The notes under the pieces: model-generated | What the model was told of the DNA's origin: nothing | Database searches by the model: none | What the model saw: only the letters and a program-made list of their open reading frames with translations | NCBI GenBank assembly: GCA_052034005.1 | Contig: JBPOJB010000040.1 | Span: 57,163 to 121,162, forward strand | DNA length: 64,000 nt | Direction of reading: 5' to 3' | DNA from: JAAYDI01 sp052034005 | Lineage (GTDB): Bacteria > Planctomycetota > Planctomycetia > Pirellulales > Pirellulaceae | Shown: piece after piece, positions 25,614 through 35,236 of the stretch | How the letters are laid out: each line of letters begins with the position of its first letter | Numbering within the stretch: the stretch's first letter is position 1 | Translations under genes and position numbers: made by a program

Positions 25614-26366
25614 GTGGGGTTTGTCTTTCGAGTGCAGTGCGCGCCGTATGCTTGCCGCTGGATCGGCCTCTTGATTCCGGTCGTGATGGCGGCCGGGTCC
25701 GGCTGCAACATGGTGGCCACGGGTCAGAACATGCAGGGTGCTCGCCTGTATGAGAAGGGCCAATACTACACGGCGATGGAGAAGTTCCAGTCGGCGATGG
25801 CGAGCGACCCGAACGACGCCAACGCGTACTACAACATGGCGCGTACGCTTCACCAGTTGGGCGAGACGAGCAAAGACGAGAACATGTTGACGCAGGCCGA
25901 AGCGCTCTACAACCAGTGTCTGGACCGCAACCCCAACCATGCGGAGTGCTATCGGGCGTTGGCCGTCTTGCTGGTCCAGACGCAGCGTCCGGACCGCGCC
26001 TTCACGTTGCTCAAGAACTGGGCCATTCGCAGCCCCCAGAACGCCGACGCGCGCGTGGAGTTGGCCCGTCTGCACGAGGAGTTCGGGGACTCCAAGACGG
26101 CGGAGTTGCAGTTGCAGCAGGCTCTGCAGTTGGACCAGACGAACAAGCGTGCCTGGACGGCCATGGCGTATCTGCGCGAGTCGAATGGCGACTTGTCGCA
26201 GGCGCTGGCCAATTACCAGAGGGCGTATGCGCTCAACGGCTACGACCCGACGATCGCTCATCGGATCGCGGCGCTCAACAAGTCGGCGACCGGCACTCCG
26301 GGCGTGTGGTCCACGGACGGTGCGACCCGTACGGTGGACGCGGCCTCTCCGCCGCCCCGCTACTGA
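25614..26366 (+). CDS. TPR-repeat lipoprotein
   Basis: About 250 residues. A hydrophobic signal ends in a lipobox-like AAGSGC, followed by NMVATGQNMQGARLYEKGQY. Several tetratricopeptide repeats follow (KGQYYTAMEKFQSAMASDP, YNMARTLHQLGE, YRALAVLLVQTQRPDRAFTLL). It is probably an outer-membrane or periplasm-facing assembly factor; the partner is unknown. The GTG at 25614 was preferred because GAGGTG lies eight bases upstream and it gives a normal signal peptide; GTG 25611 and ATG 25527 are alternatives. Confidence 0.8.
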   Translation: MGFVFRVQCAPYACRWIGLLIPVVMAAGSGCNMVATGQNMQGARLYEKGQYYTAMEKFQSAMASDPNDANAYYNMARTLHQLGETSKDENMLTQAEALYNQCLDRNPNHAECYRALAVLLVQTQRPDRAFTLLKNWAIRSPQNADARVELARLHEEFGDSKTAELQLQQALQLDQTNKRAWTAMAYLRESNGDLSQALANYQRAYALNGYDPTIAHRIAALNKSATGTPGVWSTDGATRTVDAASPPPRY

Positions 26367-26400
26367 CGCCCCGGGCCGCGGGGCCGGGGTCTGGGCGTCC

Positions 26401-26429
26401 TTCTCACATCGGCACGGAGAGCTTAGAAT
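26401..26429 (+). promoter_or_regulatory. Sigma70-type promoter of serC
   Basis: TTCTCA and TAGAAT are spaced 17 bp, 45 bp before the serC start. The predicted start of transcription near 26436 leaves a leader of about 38 nt that contains the GAGGTAG ribosome binding site. Confidence 0.5.
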
Positions 26430-26473
26430 CCGTGTCCAGGTTGCCGGTTTTCACATTCTCGAGGTAGCAGACG

Positions 26474-27583
26474 ATGGGTGCCAATACCGCGGTCAATCGG
26501 GTGTACAATTTTTCAGCGGGTCCGGCCGTCCTGCCGGTACCGGTGCTCGAGCAGGCGCAACGTGAGATGCTCGCGCTGCCGGGCATCGGCATCTCGGTCC
26601 TGGAGATCAGCCATCGCAGCAAGCCGTTCGAGGCCATTCTCGAGGACGCCCAGGTCCGCCTGCGGGCGCTGCTGCAGATCCCGGACACCTATCGCATCCT
26701 GTTTCTCCAGGGTGGCGCGCGCCTGCTGTTCTCCATGATCCCGATGAACATCGTGCGCGGGACAGGCAAGCCGGCGGACTACATCCTGACCGGCTCCTGG
26801 GGCCGAAGCGCCTGCATGGAGGGCCAGCGCGAGGGCGAAGTCCGGATCGCCTGGGACGGCAAGGACTCGAACTACGACCACGTGCCGACCAACGCGGAAC
26901 TGCGGCTCAGCCCGGACGCGGCGATGGTGCACATCACATCGAACGAGACGATTGAAGGGGTGCAGTTCGCGACCGAGCCGGACGTCGGCGACGCGCCGCT
27001 GGTGTGCGACGCGTCGTCGGACCTCCTGTCCCGACCGATCCCGATCAATCGGTACGGCATCGTTTACGCCTGTGCGCAGAAGAACGTGGGCCCGGCCGGC
27101 GTGACGCTGGTGGTGATTCGGGAGGACCTTCTGGCGCGCAGCCAGGATACCCTGCCCGGCTATCTTAATCTCCGGACGCACGCGGAGCACAATTCGCTGT
27201 GGAACACGCCGCCGTCGTTCGCGGTCTACATGGTCGGACTGGTCGCCCGGTGGCTGCAGGAGGAGATCGGGGGGCTGGCCCGAATGTACGCGTTGAACAA
27301 GCAGAAGGCGGCCATCCTGTACGACGTGATTGACGGCAGCAACGGGTTCTATCGGGGCCACGCGCGGCCGGACTGCCGTTCCATCATGAACGTCACTTTC
27401 CGGCTGACCACGCCGGAGCTGGAAGCGGATTTCCTGGCCGAGGCGGCCCAACAGGGCCTGGTCACGCTCAAGGGCCACCGCAGCGTGGGCGGCATCCGGG
27501 CTTCGATCTACAATGCGATGCCGCTGGCGGGCGTCGAGAGACTGCGCGATCACATGCTCGATTTCGCGCGGCGGCGCGGGTAA
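26474..27583 (+). CDS. serC: Phosphoserine aminotransferase
   Basis: 369 residues. Converts 3-phosphohydroxypyruvate and glutamate to phosphoserine, the second step of serine synthesis. The N-terminus VYNFSAGPAVLPVPVLEQAQ is the family hallmark. The PLP-binding lysine is Lys203 in YACAQKNVGPAGVTLVV. LFLQGGARLLFSMIPMN and GGIRASIYNAMPL are further conserved blocks. The start ATG at 26474 follows GAGGTAG. It is followed by serA after 22 bp. Confidence 0.97.
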   Translation: MGANTAVNRVYNFSAGPAVLPVPVLEQAQREMLALPGIGISVLEISHRSKPFEAILEDAQVRLRALLQIPDTYRILFLQGGARLLFSMIPMNIVRGTGKPADYILTGSWGRSACMEGQREGEVRIAWDGKDSNYDHVPTNAELRLSPDAAMVHITSNETIEGVQFATEPDVGDAPLVCDASSDLLSRPIPINRYGIVYACAQKNVGPAGVTLVVIREDLLARSQDTLPGYLNLRTHAEHNSLWNTPPSFAVYMVGLVARWLQEEIGGLARMYALNKQKAAILYDVIDGSNGFYRGHARPDCRSIMNVTFRLTTPELEADFLAEAAQQGLVTLKGHRSVGGIRASIYNAMPLAGVERLRDHMLDFARRRG

Positions 27584-27605
27584 GCGGATAGGGGACGCAC
27601 ACACC

Positions 27606-29240
27606 ATGTACCGAGTCATCATCCTGGACGAGGTGGCCCGTGAGGGCCTGGAATTGCTGGACGCCGCGGAGGGTATCGAATACGAGATCCGCACCGGGTT
27701 GAAGGGCGACGCGCTGCGCCAGGCGCTGGCCGATGCGGACGGCGCGGTGTGTCGCAGCGGCGTGAAGATCACGGCCGATGTGCTCGAGGGCACTCGCCAA
27801 CTCAAGGCGATCGTGCGCGCCGGGGTCGGGACCGACAACATCGACAAGGCGGCGGCGACCCGGCAGGGCATCGTGGTGATGAACACGCCGGCCGGCAACA
27901 CGCTGAGCACGGCCGAGCACACGTTCGCGCTGATGCTGGGGTTGTCACGGAACATCGCCCCGGCGTTCCAGAGCCTGCAGGCTGGCCGGTGGAATCGCAG
28001 CCAGTACATGGGCACCCAGCTGGCAGACAAGACGCTGGGCGTGGTGGGGCTGGGCCGCGTCGGGCAGGAGGTGGCGCGGCGTGCCGTGGCGTTCGGCATG
28101 CAGGTGCTGGGCTACGATCCGTTCCTCTCCCCGGAGCAGGCCGGCAAGTTGGGTATCGACAAGCTGGACAGCGTGGCGGAGATGCTGCCGCGCGTCGACT
28201 ACCTGACCGTCCACACGCCGTTGACCCCGGAAACCAGGCACCTGATCGGCAAGCGCGAGATCGAGCTGCTCAAGCCGGGCGCACGCCTGATCAATGCCGC
28301 GCGGGGCGGGATCTATGACGAAGCGGCGCTGGTTCAGGGCCTGCGGAGCGGCCACCTGGCCGGCGTCGCCCTGGACGTGTTCGAGACGGAACCCTGCACG
28401 GACAGCCCCCTGTTCGGCATGCCCAACGTGCTGTGCACGCCGCACTTGGGCGCCAGTACGGAAGAGGCCCAGACGCTGGTCGCCGTGGAGGCCGTCCAAC
28501 TGCTCATCCGCTTCCTGTCGTTCGGCGAGATCCGGCACGCGGTCAACATGGCGGCCGTCGATCCGAAAACGCTCAGGAGCATGATCGGCGCCCTGGATGT
28601 CGCCTATCGGCTCGGACTCCTGCTGGCCCAGTGGCATGGCGGCTCCGCCGCGACCTGCCAGCTGCACTATCAGGGCGAAGTCGCCGGCCAGGACACGAAG
28701 CTGTTGACCGCGTCCTTCTGCGCCGGGCTGCTGGAACAGGCGCTGGACGAATATGTCAACATCGTCAACTCCGAAATGCTCATGAAAGAGCGAGGCATCC
28801 AGTTGACGGAACAGCGAGAAACCGAGATGGGCGATTTCAGCTCGTCGATCACCGCGGATGTGGCCAGCAACGGGATCACCTCCAGCGCCGCCGGCACGCT
28901 GTTCGGCAAGAAGATGCCCCGCCTGATCCGGCTGGGCCAGTACCGGCTGGAAGCGTATCTCGACGGCGTGCTGTGCATCTTCATGCACCAGGACGTGCCG
29001 GGCATCATCGGCAGGGTCGGTTCGGTGTTCGGGGCACACGACATCAACATCGCGCAGATGTCGGTGGGGCGCGAGGGCTCGATGCCCGGCGGCACGGCTA
29101 TCGGCGCGCTCAACCTCGACGCCGTCCCACCCCAGGCGGCCATCGACGAGGTGCTGAGGACGCCCTCCATCCAGTCCGTGCATCTGGTCCAGTTGCCGCC
29201 GGCCGGCGAGTTGCCCGCCTGGCTGCAGGGACTCTCTTGA
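27606..29240 (+). CDS. serA: D-3-phosphoglycerate dehydrogenase
   Basis: 544 residues, the long form of the enzyme. It oxidises 3-phosphoglycerate with NAD+ in the first step of serine synthesis. The catalytic domain has the Rossmann motif GLGRVG (148-153), the substrate/catalytic stretch LINAARGGIYDEAAL and the histidine in CTPHLGAST. An intervening substrate-binding domain (around 320-450) and a C-terminal ACT domain (LCIFMHQDVPGIIGRVGSVF) follow, indicating likely feedback control by serine. It sits 22 bp after serC in what is clearly one operon. Confidence 0.97.
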   Translation: MYRVIILDEVAREGLELLDAAEGIEYEIRTGLKGDALRQALADADGAVCRSGVKITADVLEGTRQLKAIVRAGVGTDNIDKAAATRQGIVVMNTPAGNTLSTAEHTFALMLGLSRNIAPAFQSLQAGRWNRSQYMGTQLADKTLGVVGLGRVGQEVARRAVAFGMQVLGYDPFLSPEQAGKLGIDKLDSVAEMLPRVDYLTVHTPLTPETRHLIGKREIELLKPGARLINAARGGIYDEAALVQGLRSGHLAGVALDVFETEPCTDSPLFGMPNVLCTPHLGASTEEAQTLVAVEAVQLLIRFLSFGEIRHAVNMAAVDPKTLRSMIGALDVAYRLGLLLAQWHGGSAATCQLHYQGEVAGQDTKLLTASFCAGLLEQALDEYVNIVNSEMLMKERGIQLTEQRETEMGDFSSSITADVASNGITSSAAGTLFGKKMPRLIRLGQYRLEAYLDGVLCIFMHQDVPGIIGRVGSVFGAHDINIAQMSVGREGSMPGGTAIGALNLDAVPPQAAIDEVLRTPSIQSVHLVQLPPAGELPAWLQGLS

Positions 29241-29266
29241 GAAGCCGCCCCCGCAGGAGAAGAGCC

Positions 29267-29989
29267 GTGTCGCGCACGCCGTTCGTCCTGGCAGCCGTGA
29301 CCACCGTCGGGCTGACCGCGTTGCTGGGCAACTCCCCGCAGGCGCGCGCGCAGCAACCGGGCGATCCGCCGGCAGCTGCCCAGACCGAGACGGTGGCGAA
29401 CCCCGACTTGCGCCGCGAGCTGCTGGCGCGCATGGAGCGGGATCAGGCAGCGCGCCAGCAGCTGATCCAAGCGATGCGGGACCACCCGCACGGCCAGCCG
29501 CCGCAGCCGGGCCCGGACGACGATCCGCGGCTCCGTGCGCTGCGCCGGGTCGACCGGGAGAACCGCGAGTGGCTCCAGGGGATCATCGAGAAGTCCGGGT
29601 GGCCGGGGGCGAGCCAGGTCGGGACCGACGGTGCACACGCCGCGTGGCTGCTGGTCCAACACGCCGACGAGGCGCCCGACTTCCAGAGACGATGCCTCGA
29701 GTTGCTGCGCAAGGCGGCCCCCGGGGAAGTCGCCCAGACCGACCTGGCCTATCTGACCGACCGCGTGATGATCAAGGACACCGGCACGCAGCTCTACGGG
29801 ACCCAGGTGCGCCGCCGGGAAGACGGGACCTGGGAACCACTGCCTCTGGCCGAACCGGACCGCGTCGAGAAGCTCCGCCGGGAGGCCGGCATGCCGCCCT
29901 TGGCGGAGTATCTGGATCTGGTCGCGAAGACCTACGACGCGGCGCCACGCGCCGCCCCGCCGCCCACCGGCGCGGACAAGCCAAAGTGA
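29267..29989 (+). CDS. Exported protein of the DUF6624 type
   Basis: 240 residues. Signal peptide MSRTPFVLAAVTTVGLTALL ending near ARAQQ. The rest is one soluble domain with RRELLARMERDQAARQ, ENREWLQGIIEKSGWPGAS, AAWLLVQHADEAPDFQR, LAYLTDRVMIKDTGTQLYGT; these match DUF6624 as I remember it. The function of that family is unknown. The start is GTG at 29267 with AGGAGA upstream, 26 bp after serA, so it may be read from the serine operon. Confidence 0.75.
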   Translation: MSRTPFVLAAVTTVGLTALLGNSPQARAQQPGDPPAAAQTETVANPDLRRELLARMERDQAARQQLIQAMRDHPHGQPPQPGPDDDPRLRALRRVDRENREWLQGIIEKSGWPGASQVGTDGAHAAWLLVQHADEAPDFQRRCLELLRKAAPGEVAQTDLAYLTDRVMIKDTGTQLYGTQVRRREDGTWEPLPLAEPDRVEKLRREAGMPPLAEYLDLVAKTYDAAPRAAPPPTGADKPK

Positions 29990-30034
29990 GGGTTGTAGGG
30001 ATCGTGACGCGTGCCCGGGGAGCGCGTCGAATGA

Positions 30035-30265
30035 CCGTGCGCGATTCGGCCATCATGGATGAGAATGACGAAGCACGAAATACCCAAGCACGAAGGAAGC
30101 TCGAATGAGGAAGCCCGAATGACGAGCCGGACGTGCGTACGAGCGTTATTTTCGGTTGACCGCATGAGCTTTTCGAGCTTCGAGCTTCGGGCTTCGTCAT
30201 TCCTTCGTGCTTGGGTATTTCGTGCTTCGTCATTCCGCAAGAGAGCCTTGCCGAATCGCGCACGG
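30035..30265. repeat. Large nested inverted-repeat element (about 231 bp)
   Basis: The outer arms are 16 bp perfect inverted repeats (30035-30050 and 30250-30265). Inside is a perfect 35-bp inverted repeat, 30063-30097 against 30201-30235, built from the theme GACGAAGCACGAA. Further in, ATGAGGAAGCCCGAA on the left matches the right arm's complement with one mismatch, offset by seven bases. The centre (about 30120-30180) is unique sequence with no gene. The element fills the gap between the DUF6624-like gene and the M48 peptidase gene. It could be a MITE-like or REP-type repeat; no transposase or clear target duplication was seen. Confidence 0.8.
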
Positions 30266-30324
30266 GCATTTAGGCTGGACTGCAGGCTCCTCTTCCCAAT
30301 CTGCTCTCTCACATCGGACGCGCT

Positions 30325-31707
30325 ATGCAGCTGGGCCTGCTCCTCGCCCTCGTGGCCGCGATCATTATCTCCGAGCATTCACCCGTAGAGCCCGTCTCGG
30401 CCCTCGCTTGGCGACTGGCCCTGGCCGCGGGCGCCGGCCTGGCCGTCGTTCTGTGGGCGGTCGTCGGATCGGTCGCCGTATCGCGCGCGGTCGCGCGCGA
30501 CGCACAGCGCCGCGCGACATGGCTCGGCTGGTTCGCCCGCATCAGACAGGCTCACCTGATCGCGTGGCTGCTGGCCGTCGGCGTCACGTTCCATACGGTG
30601 GGCTGGCCCCAGATCGTCCGCTGCAACTGGCACTTGGACCAGGTCATCCTTCTCAAGGACCTGGTGTTGTTGTTGCCGATCTGGGCGCCGTTGCTCTGTT
30701 CGTGGGCGGCCTTCTACGAGGTGGACCTGGCGATCTACCGGGCCACCAGTCACGGTGACGGGCGGGCGGGCTCACCGGAGTCATCGGAAATCGCGTCGCG
30801 CGGCCAGTTCGTCTGGCTGCACGCACGCCACTACCTCGGCCTGTGCGTCCTGCCGGTCCTGCTGCTGATGGTCTTCCAGGACCTGCTGTGGCTCCTGGTC
30901 CCGACCTGGAAGGAATCGGAAGTCGCCTGGCTCGTGCTCCTGGTGCCGGTGGCGGTCCTGATGGTCGGGTTCCCGCACATGTTGAGTTGGATCTGGAGCA
31001 CGTCGCGGCTGCCGGACAGCCCGCTGCGCGCGCGCCTGACCGGCTTGACACACCGCATGGGCGTGGGCTGCCGGGACTTCATGATCTGGCGGACCGATCG
31101 CCAGGTCTTCAATGCGGCCGTGGCGGGACTGATACCGTCGGCCCGCTACATCTACCTGACCGATGCGCTGCTGCTGTACCTGCGGGATGACGAAATGGAA
31201 GCGGTTGTGGCGCACGAGCTGGGCCATGTGCGCCGCCGCCACTTGCTGCTGCGGATCCTGCTGCTGGGCCTGCCCTTGTGGATCGCCGCCAACCTCCAGG
31301 CCTTCTCGCCCGGCGGAGCGGACCTGGCCCGGATCTGGGCGTCAGAGTCCGCCGTCGATCCCGGAGTCACCGCGCACCTGTTGATCGGATGCGTGGCGTT
31401 CGCCCTGGCCGTGTTCGCGTTGGGTTGGTACTCGCGACTCCTGGAGCATGACGCCGACCTGTGCGTGCTGGATGCGGGGCAGGCGGAGACATTCATTGCG
31501 ACCATCGATCGGCTGTCCCATCTGTGTCACGATCGGCACCGGCGCGCAACCTGGCTCCACCCGAGTACCATGGCACGTGTGCACCTGCTGCAGCGCGCGC
31601 TGGGGGATCCGCGGGTGGCTCGGTCGTTCCGCCGGCGTGTGCGGCTGGTGAACCGCCTGTTGACGCTCGCCTGGCTCGTCACGCCGCTGGCTGCCGCGCT
31701 CGCTTGA
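30325..31707 (+). CDS. M48 family membrane metallopeptidase
   Basis: 460 residues with about six to eight membrane segments in two groups (residues 1-220 and 310-370). The zinc-binding motif HELGH is at 297-301, and the downstream glutamate lies in SRLLEHDADLCVLDAG. Peptidases of this type (HtpX/Ste24-like) degrade or process membrane proteins. The upstream half has no close parallel that I recognise. The start ATG at 30325 follows the repeat element by 60 bp and has no strong Shine-Dalgarno, so the leader or promoter may lie partly inside that element. Confidence 0.85.
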   Translation: MQLGLLLALVAAIIISEHSPVEPVSALAWRLALAAGAGLAVVLWAVVGSVAVSRAVARDAQRRATWLGWFARIRQAHLIAWLLAVGVTFHTVGWPQIVRCNWHLDQVILLKDLVLLLPIWAPLLCSWAAFYEVDLAIYRATSHGDGRAGSPESSEIASRGQFVWLHARHYLGLCVLPVLLLMVFQDLLWLLVPTWKESEVAWLVLLVPVAVLMVGFPHMLSWIWSTSRLPDSPLRARLTGLTHRMGVGCRDFMIWRTDRQVFNAAVAGLIPSARYIYLTDALLLYLRDDEMEAVVAHELGHVRRRHLLLRILLLGLPLWIAANLQAFSPGGADLARIWASESAVDPGVTAHLLIGCVAFALAVFALGWYSRLLEHDADLCVLDAGQAETFIATIDRLSHLCHDRHRRATWLHPSTMARVHLLQRALGDPRVARSFRRRVRLVNRLLTLAWLVTPLAAALA

Positions 31708-32005
31708 CGCCGGCCCGGACCCGGGCCGGGTTTCGATGCGACCCGCATATCCGTCACCGCCGACCCCGTTTGAGAGAACTCGCGCGTTTTCTCAACAGTT
31801 ACATTCCAACTCCCGCGACCTGCACGCCGAGTCTATTGGCAGCGTGATGCAACGACCTCGGAATCGGCCGGTCGCTCCCCTCCGCGCTGCACTGCGGCAG
31901 CCCGGATGCCCGAGCCGTTCCGGCATCGCGGCGCGCCGCGCACCAGGTCACTCCTGATCTCCCACCCACCCGGTCCCGGACGCCTGACCTACAGGGGCAT
32001 GATCC

Positions 32006-32227
32006 ATGAGCGAAACACCCTGCTGTCTGCTCGACCGTCTCGGCGAAGCTCTGTCCACCAATCCGCATCTGTTCGGCCGCAAGCTCGGGCTGGAGGCGGA
32101 GGAGGGCACCGTCGTGCTCAAAGGGGTCGTCAGCAGCTACTTCGAGAAGCAGATGGCTCAGGAAGCCATCCGGCGCGTCGATGGAGTTGCGCTGATCGAC
32201 AATCAGCTCGAGGTGAACTGGAAATAG
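32006..32227 (+). CDS. Small BON-domain protein
   Basis: 73 residues, essentially a single BON (OsmY/nodulation) domain: GRKLGLEAEEGTVVLKGVVSSYFEKQMAQEAIRRVDGV...DNQLEVNWK. There is no signal peptide, so unlike OsmY it should be cytoplasmic. BON domains are thought to bind lipid or other ligands. It is preceded by 298 bp of non-coding sequence and converges on alaS with an 80-bp gap. Confidence 0.85.
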   Translation: MSETPCCLLDRLGEALSTNPHLFGRKLGLEAEEGTVVLKGVVSSYFEKQMAQEAIRRVDGVALIDNQLEVNWK

Positions 32228-32307
32228 AACCAGGTCGTTCATGAGACCGGAGTGCCCCGGGACGCTGTGCGACGGACCCGCAGAGCGCCGGCTCCTGCGC
32301 CTTGCGC

Positions 32308-35124
32308 TCAATCGTCCCTGCTGCCCAGCGCGTCGCGGATGAGCGCTTTGGCTTTGTCCAGCGCCTGCGGGAGCTGATCGGGGTGCTTGCCGCCGGCTTG
32401 CGCCAGGTCGGGGCGACCACCGCCGCCGCCGCCGACCACCGCGGCCACCTGCCTCACCCAATCACCCGCGCTCAATCCGCGTTCCACCAGGGTCCGACTC
32501 AGGCCGGCGACCAGCAGGACTTTGTCTGCTCCTTGGACGGCAGCCAGCAGAATCGCCGCCCGGTCGGTCCTCTTGCGCACCTGATCGATCCACTGCCGCA
32601 TCAAGCTGGGGTTCGCACCGGGCGTTTCGCACACGATGACGTGCACTCCGTCGACGAGCTCGCCGCGCTGCATGAGCGCATCGGCGGAGAGCAGCCCGTT
32701 ACTGCTCAGCTGCGCGACCTGCGCCTTCAACTGCTCCACCTCGGCCAACAGCGCGGCAGTGCGCGCGGGAACGTCCAGCGCTGCCACGTTCAGGATCCGA
32801 GCCGCTTCGCGCAGGCAGCCGCGCTGGCCCACATAGGTCGCCTCGCCGACCCCCGCCGCCGTGGCGCGGCGGCCGGTCGACACCGGCCCGGGCTCGGCGC
32901 CGGTGGTGAGCTGCTTATGCAGGTCGCGGACCAGGCGAGTCTGGGCCCGCAGCGCGTCGGGGACCTGGTCCCAGGCGACGCCCAACAACCGGGCCGTTTC
33001 TTCCAGGGTGGCCCGCGTCTGTTGGGCTTGCTCCTTGGCCCGGTCGCCGGTCAGGGCGACCAGACGGCGGGTTCCGGTCGACACGCTTTCTTCCGAGATG
33101 ATCTCGAATGCCGCCACATCGCGCGTATTGGACACATGCGTCCCCCCGCACAACTCACGGCTGAACGCGCCCATCGTGACCAGGCGGACCGGGTCCGGAT
33201 ACTTCTCGCCGAAGAGCATCATGGCGCCTTTTTCGCGGGCCTCGGCCAGCGGCACGTAGGCCGCCTGCACCGGCTCGGCGGCCGCGATGCGTTCCTGCAC
33301 GTCCTGCTCGATCTGCAGCAACTGCTCGTCCCCCACGGCGGACAGGTGGGTGAAGTCGAAACGCAGCCAATCACGGTCGACCTTCGATCCCTGCTGTTGC
33401 GCGTGCCGCCCCAGGTTCTTCTGGAGCGCATAATGGAGGATGTGGGTGGCCGAGTGGGCTCGGCGCACGGCCGCGCGGTGAGCCGGATCGACGCGCGCGG
33501 TCACCGTCGCGCCCGCGCGCAATTCGCCCGAGATCAGATGCCCGACGTGCAGGATCAGGTCACCATCCTTCCGCGTGTCCGACACGCGGAACGTGAACCC
33601 CTGGCCCACGATTTCGCCCGTGTCGCCGACCTGGCCGCCCGACTCGCCGTAGAACGGGGTCTGGTCGAGCACCACGGTGATCGGTTGCTCATGCCCCACC
33701 TCGCTCATCCGGTCGCACAGCTGGCGCTGGGCAATGATCCCTTTCAACTCCGCCTGCGCCGTGTCGGTGTCGTAGCCGACGAAACGCGTCAGGTGGAGGA
33801 CTCTCTTGAGCGCCTCGATCGGCCCGGTCTTGAACAGCTCGATCTGCTGCTTCCCGGAATCGAGTCCGTGCTTGATCATGGCCTGGCGGAAACCTTCCGT
33901 GTCGAACGTGTAGTTCCGTTCGGCCGCCAGGGATTCGACCAACTCGGGAGGGATACCATAGGTGGAGTACAACTCGGCCGCGTCGTTGCCGTCGACCACG
34001 ACGCGTCCCGCGCGCGCCATGCCGGCGAAGATCCCCTCGACCCGCGCCAAGCCGTCGTCAATCGTCGCGAAGAACGACTGCTCCTCCTGCCGGATGACCT
34101 GGGCCACGCGCTCGGCCGTATCGCGCAGTTCCGGATAAGGGCGCGCCATCAGCTCCACGACGATCGGCACGAGCTGGTACAGGAACGGCTCGGTCACGCC
34201 CAGCTGGTGCCCATCCAGCACGGCGCGGCGCAGCAGTCGGCGGATGACGTACTTCTCGGCCTTGGCGCCCGGATAGACGTTCTCATGCACGGCGAACGTG
34301 CAGGCCCGGATGTGGTCGGCGATGCGGCGGAACCGCCGCCCGCTCTCGGCCCGGGGGTCGTACCTGGTCGCGCAGGCCTCGGCGGCCGCCTCCACCAGCG
34401 GGCGGAGGATGTCGATATGGTAGTTGGTCGGCACCCCCTGGAGGGTCGCCGCCGTCCGCTCCAGACCCATCCCGGTGTCGATGTTCCGGCTCGGCAAGGG
34501 CCGCAAGTTGTCGGGCGGATCGCCGACCCGGTTGAACTGTGTGAACACCAGGTTCCAGATCTCGACCGTCTCGCCGAAGTCGTCGCGGTAGAAGATCTCG
34601 CTGCACGGGCCGCAGACGCCGTCCGGGCCTTCACTCGGCGCGTTGGCCGGCCAGAAATTGTCGCCCTCCCCCATCCGCTCCACGCGGCTGGCCGGCAACC
34701 CGATCCTGTCGGTCCAGACGCCGGCCGCTTCGTCGTCGTCCAGGTACACGGAAACGCTCAGGCGCGCGGGGTCGATCCCCAGCCATTTCTTGTCGGTGCA
34801 GAACTCCCACGCCCATTGGATCGCCTCGCGCTTGAAATAGTCGCCGAAGCTGAAGTTGCCCAGCATCTCGAAAAACGTGTGGTGGTAGGCCGTTCGCCCC
34901 ACGTTCTCGATGTCGCCCGTCCGCAGGCATTTCTGGCAGGTCGTGGCACGCGTGAATTCCAGCTTGACTTTTCCCAGGAAGTGATCTTTGAACTGGTTCA
35001 TGCCGGCCGGCGTGAACAGCACGGACGGATCCCAGGTGGGGACCAACACGTCGCTGGCCCGCCGCGCATGCCCCTTCGATTCGAAGAAGCTCAGGTACTT
35101 CTCTCGCAATTCGTCCGTCTTCAT
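32308..35124 (-). CDS. alaS: Alanyl-tRNA synthetase
   Basis: 938 residues, slightly longer than average. Aminoacylation domain at the N-terminus (MKTDELREKYLSFFESKGH, LFTPAGMNQFKDHFLG, HTFFEMLGNFSFGDYFK, GPCSEIFYD-type loop GPCSEIFYRDDFG). The editing domain carries the zinc ligands HSATHILHYAL and CGGTHVSNTRDVAAF, which clear serine- and glycine-mischarged tRNA. A C-terminal C-Ala domain with GGGGGGRPDLAQAGGK closes the protein. It is the last gene of a recA-protease-alaS run on the minus strand. Confidence 0.98.
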   Translation of the reverse strand: MKTDELREKYLSFFESKGHARRASDVLVPTWDPSVLFTPAGMNQFKDHFLGKVKLEFTRATTCQKCLRTGDIENVGRTAYHHTFFEMLGNFSFGDYFKREAIQWAWEFCTDKKWLGIDPARLSVSVYLDDDEAAGVWTDRIGLPASRVERMGEGDNFWPANAPSEGPDGVCGPCSEIFYRDDFGETVEIWNLVFTQFNRVGDPPDNLRPLPSRNIDTGMGLERTAATLQGVPTNYHIDILRPLVEAAAEACATRYDPRAESGRRFRRIADHIRACTFAVHENVYPGAKAEKYVIRRLLRRAVLDGHQLGVTEPFLYQLVPIVVELMARPYPELRDTAERVAQVIRQEEQSFFATIDDGLARVEGIFAGMARAGRVVVDGNDAAELYSTYGIPPELVESLAAERNYTFDTEGFRQAMIKHGLDSGKQQIELFKTGPIEALKRVLHLTRFVGYDTDTAQAELKGIIAQRQLCDRMSEVGHEQPITVVLDQTPFYGESGGQVGDTGEIVGQGFTFRVSDTRKDGDLILHVGHLISGELRAGATVTARVDPAHRAAVRRAHSATHILHYALQKNLGRHAQQQGSKVDRDWLRFDFTHLSAVGDEQLLQIEQDVQERIAAAEPVQAAYVPLAEAREKGAMMLFGEKYPDPVRLVTMGAFSRELCGGTHVSNTRDVAAFEIISEESVSTGTRRLVALTGDRAKEQAQQTRATLEETARLLGVAWDQVPDALRAQTRLVRDLHKQLTTGAEPGPVSTGRRATAAGVGEATYVGQRGCLREAARILNVAALDVPARTAALLAEVEQLKAQVAQLSSNGLLSADALMQRGELVDGVHVIVCETPGANPSLMRQWIDQVRKRTDRAAILLAAVQGADKVLLVAGLSRTLVERGLSAGDWVRQVAAVVGGGGGGRPDLAQAGGKHPDQLPQALDKAKALIRDALGSRDD

Positions 35125-35236
35125 GGCGGTTCAGCTCGCAACACCCGAGGTGGCGTAAGTGCCCTGGACAAAGCCGACATAATATCGGGTCGGTCGGCGA
35201 GCCACCAGATGAGGCGCACCGCCCTCCGGACAGTGC

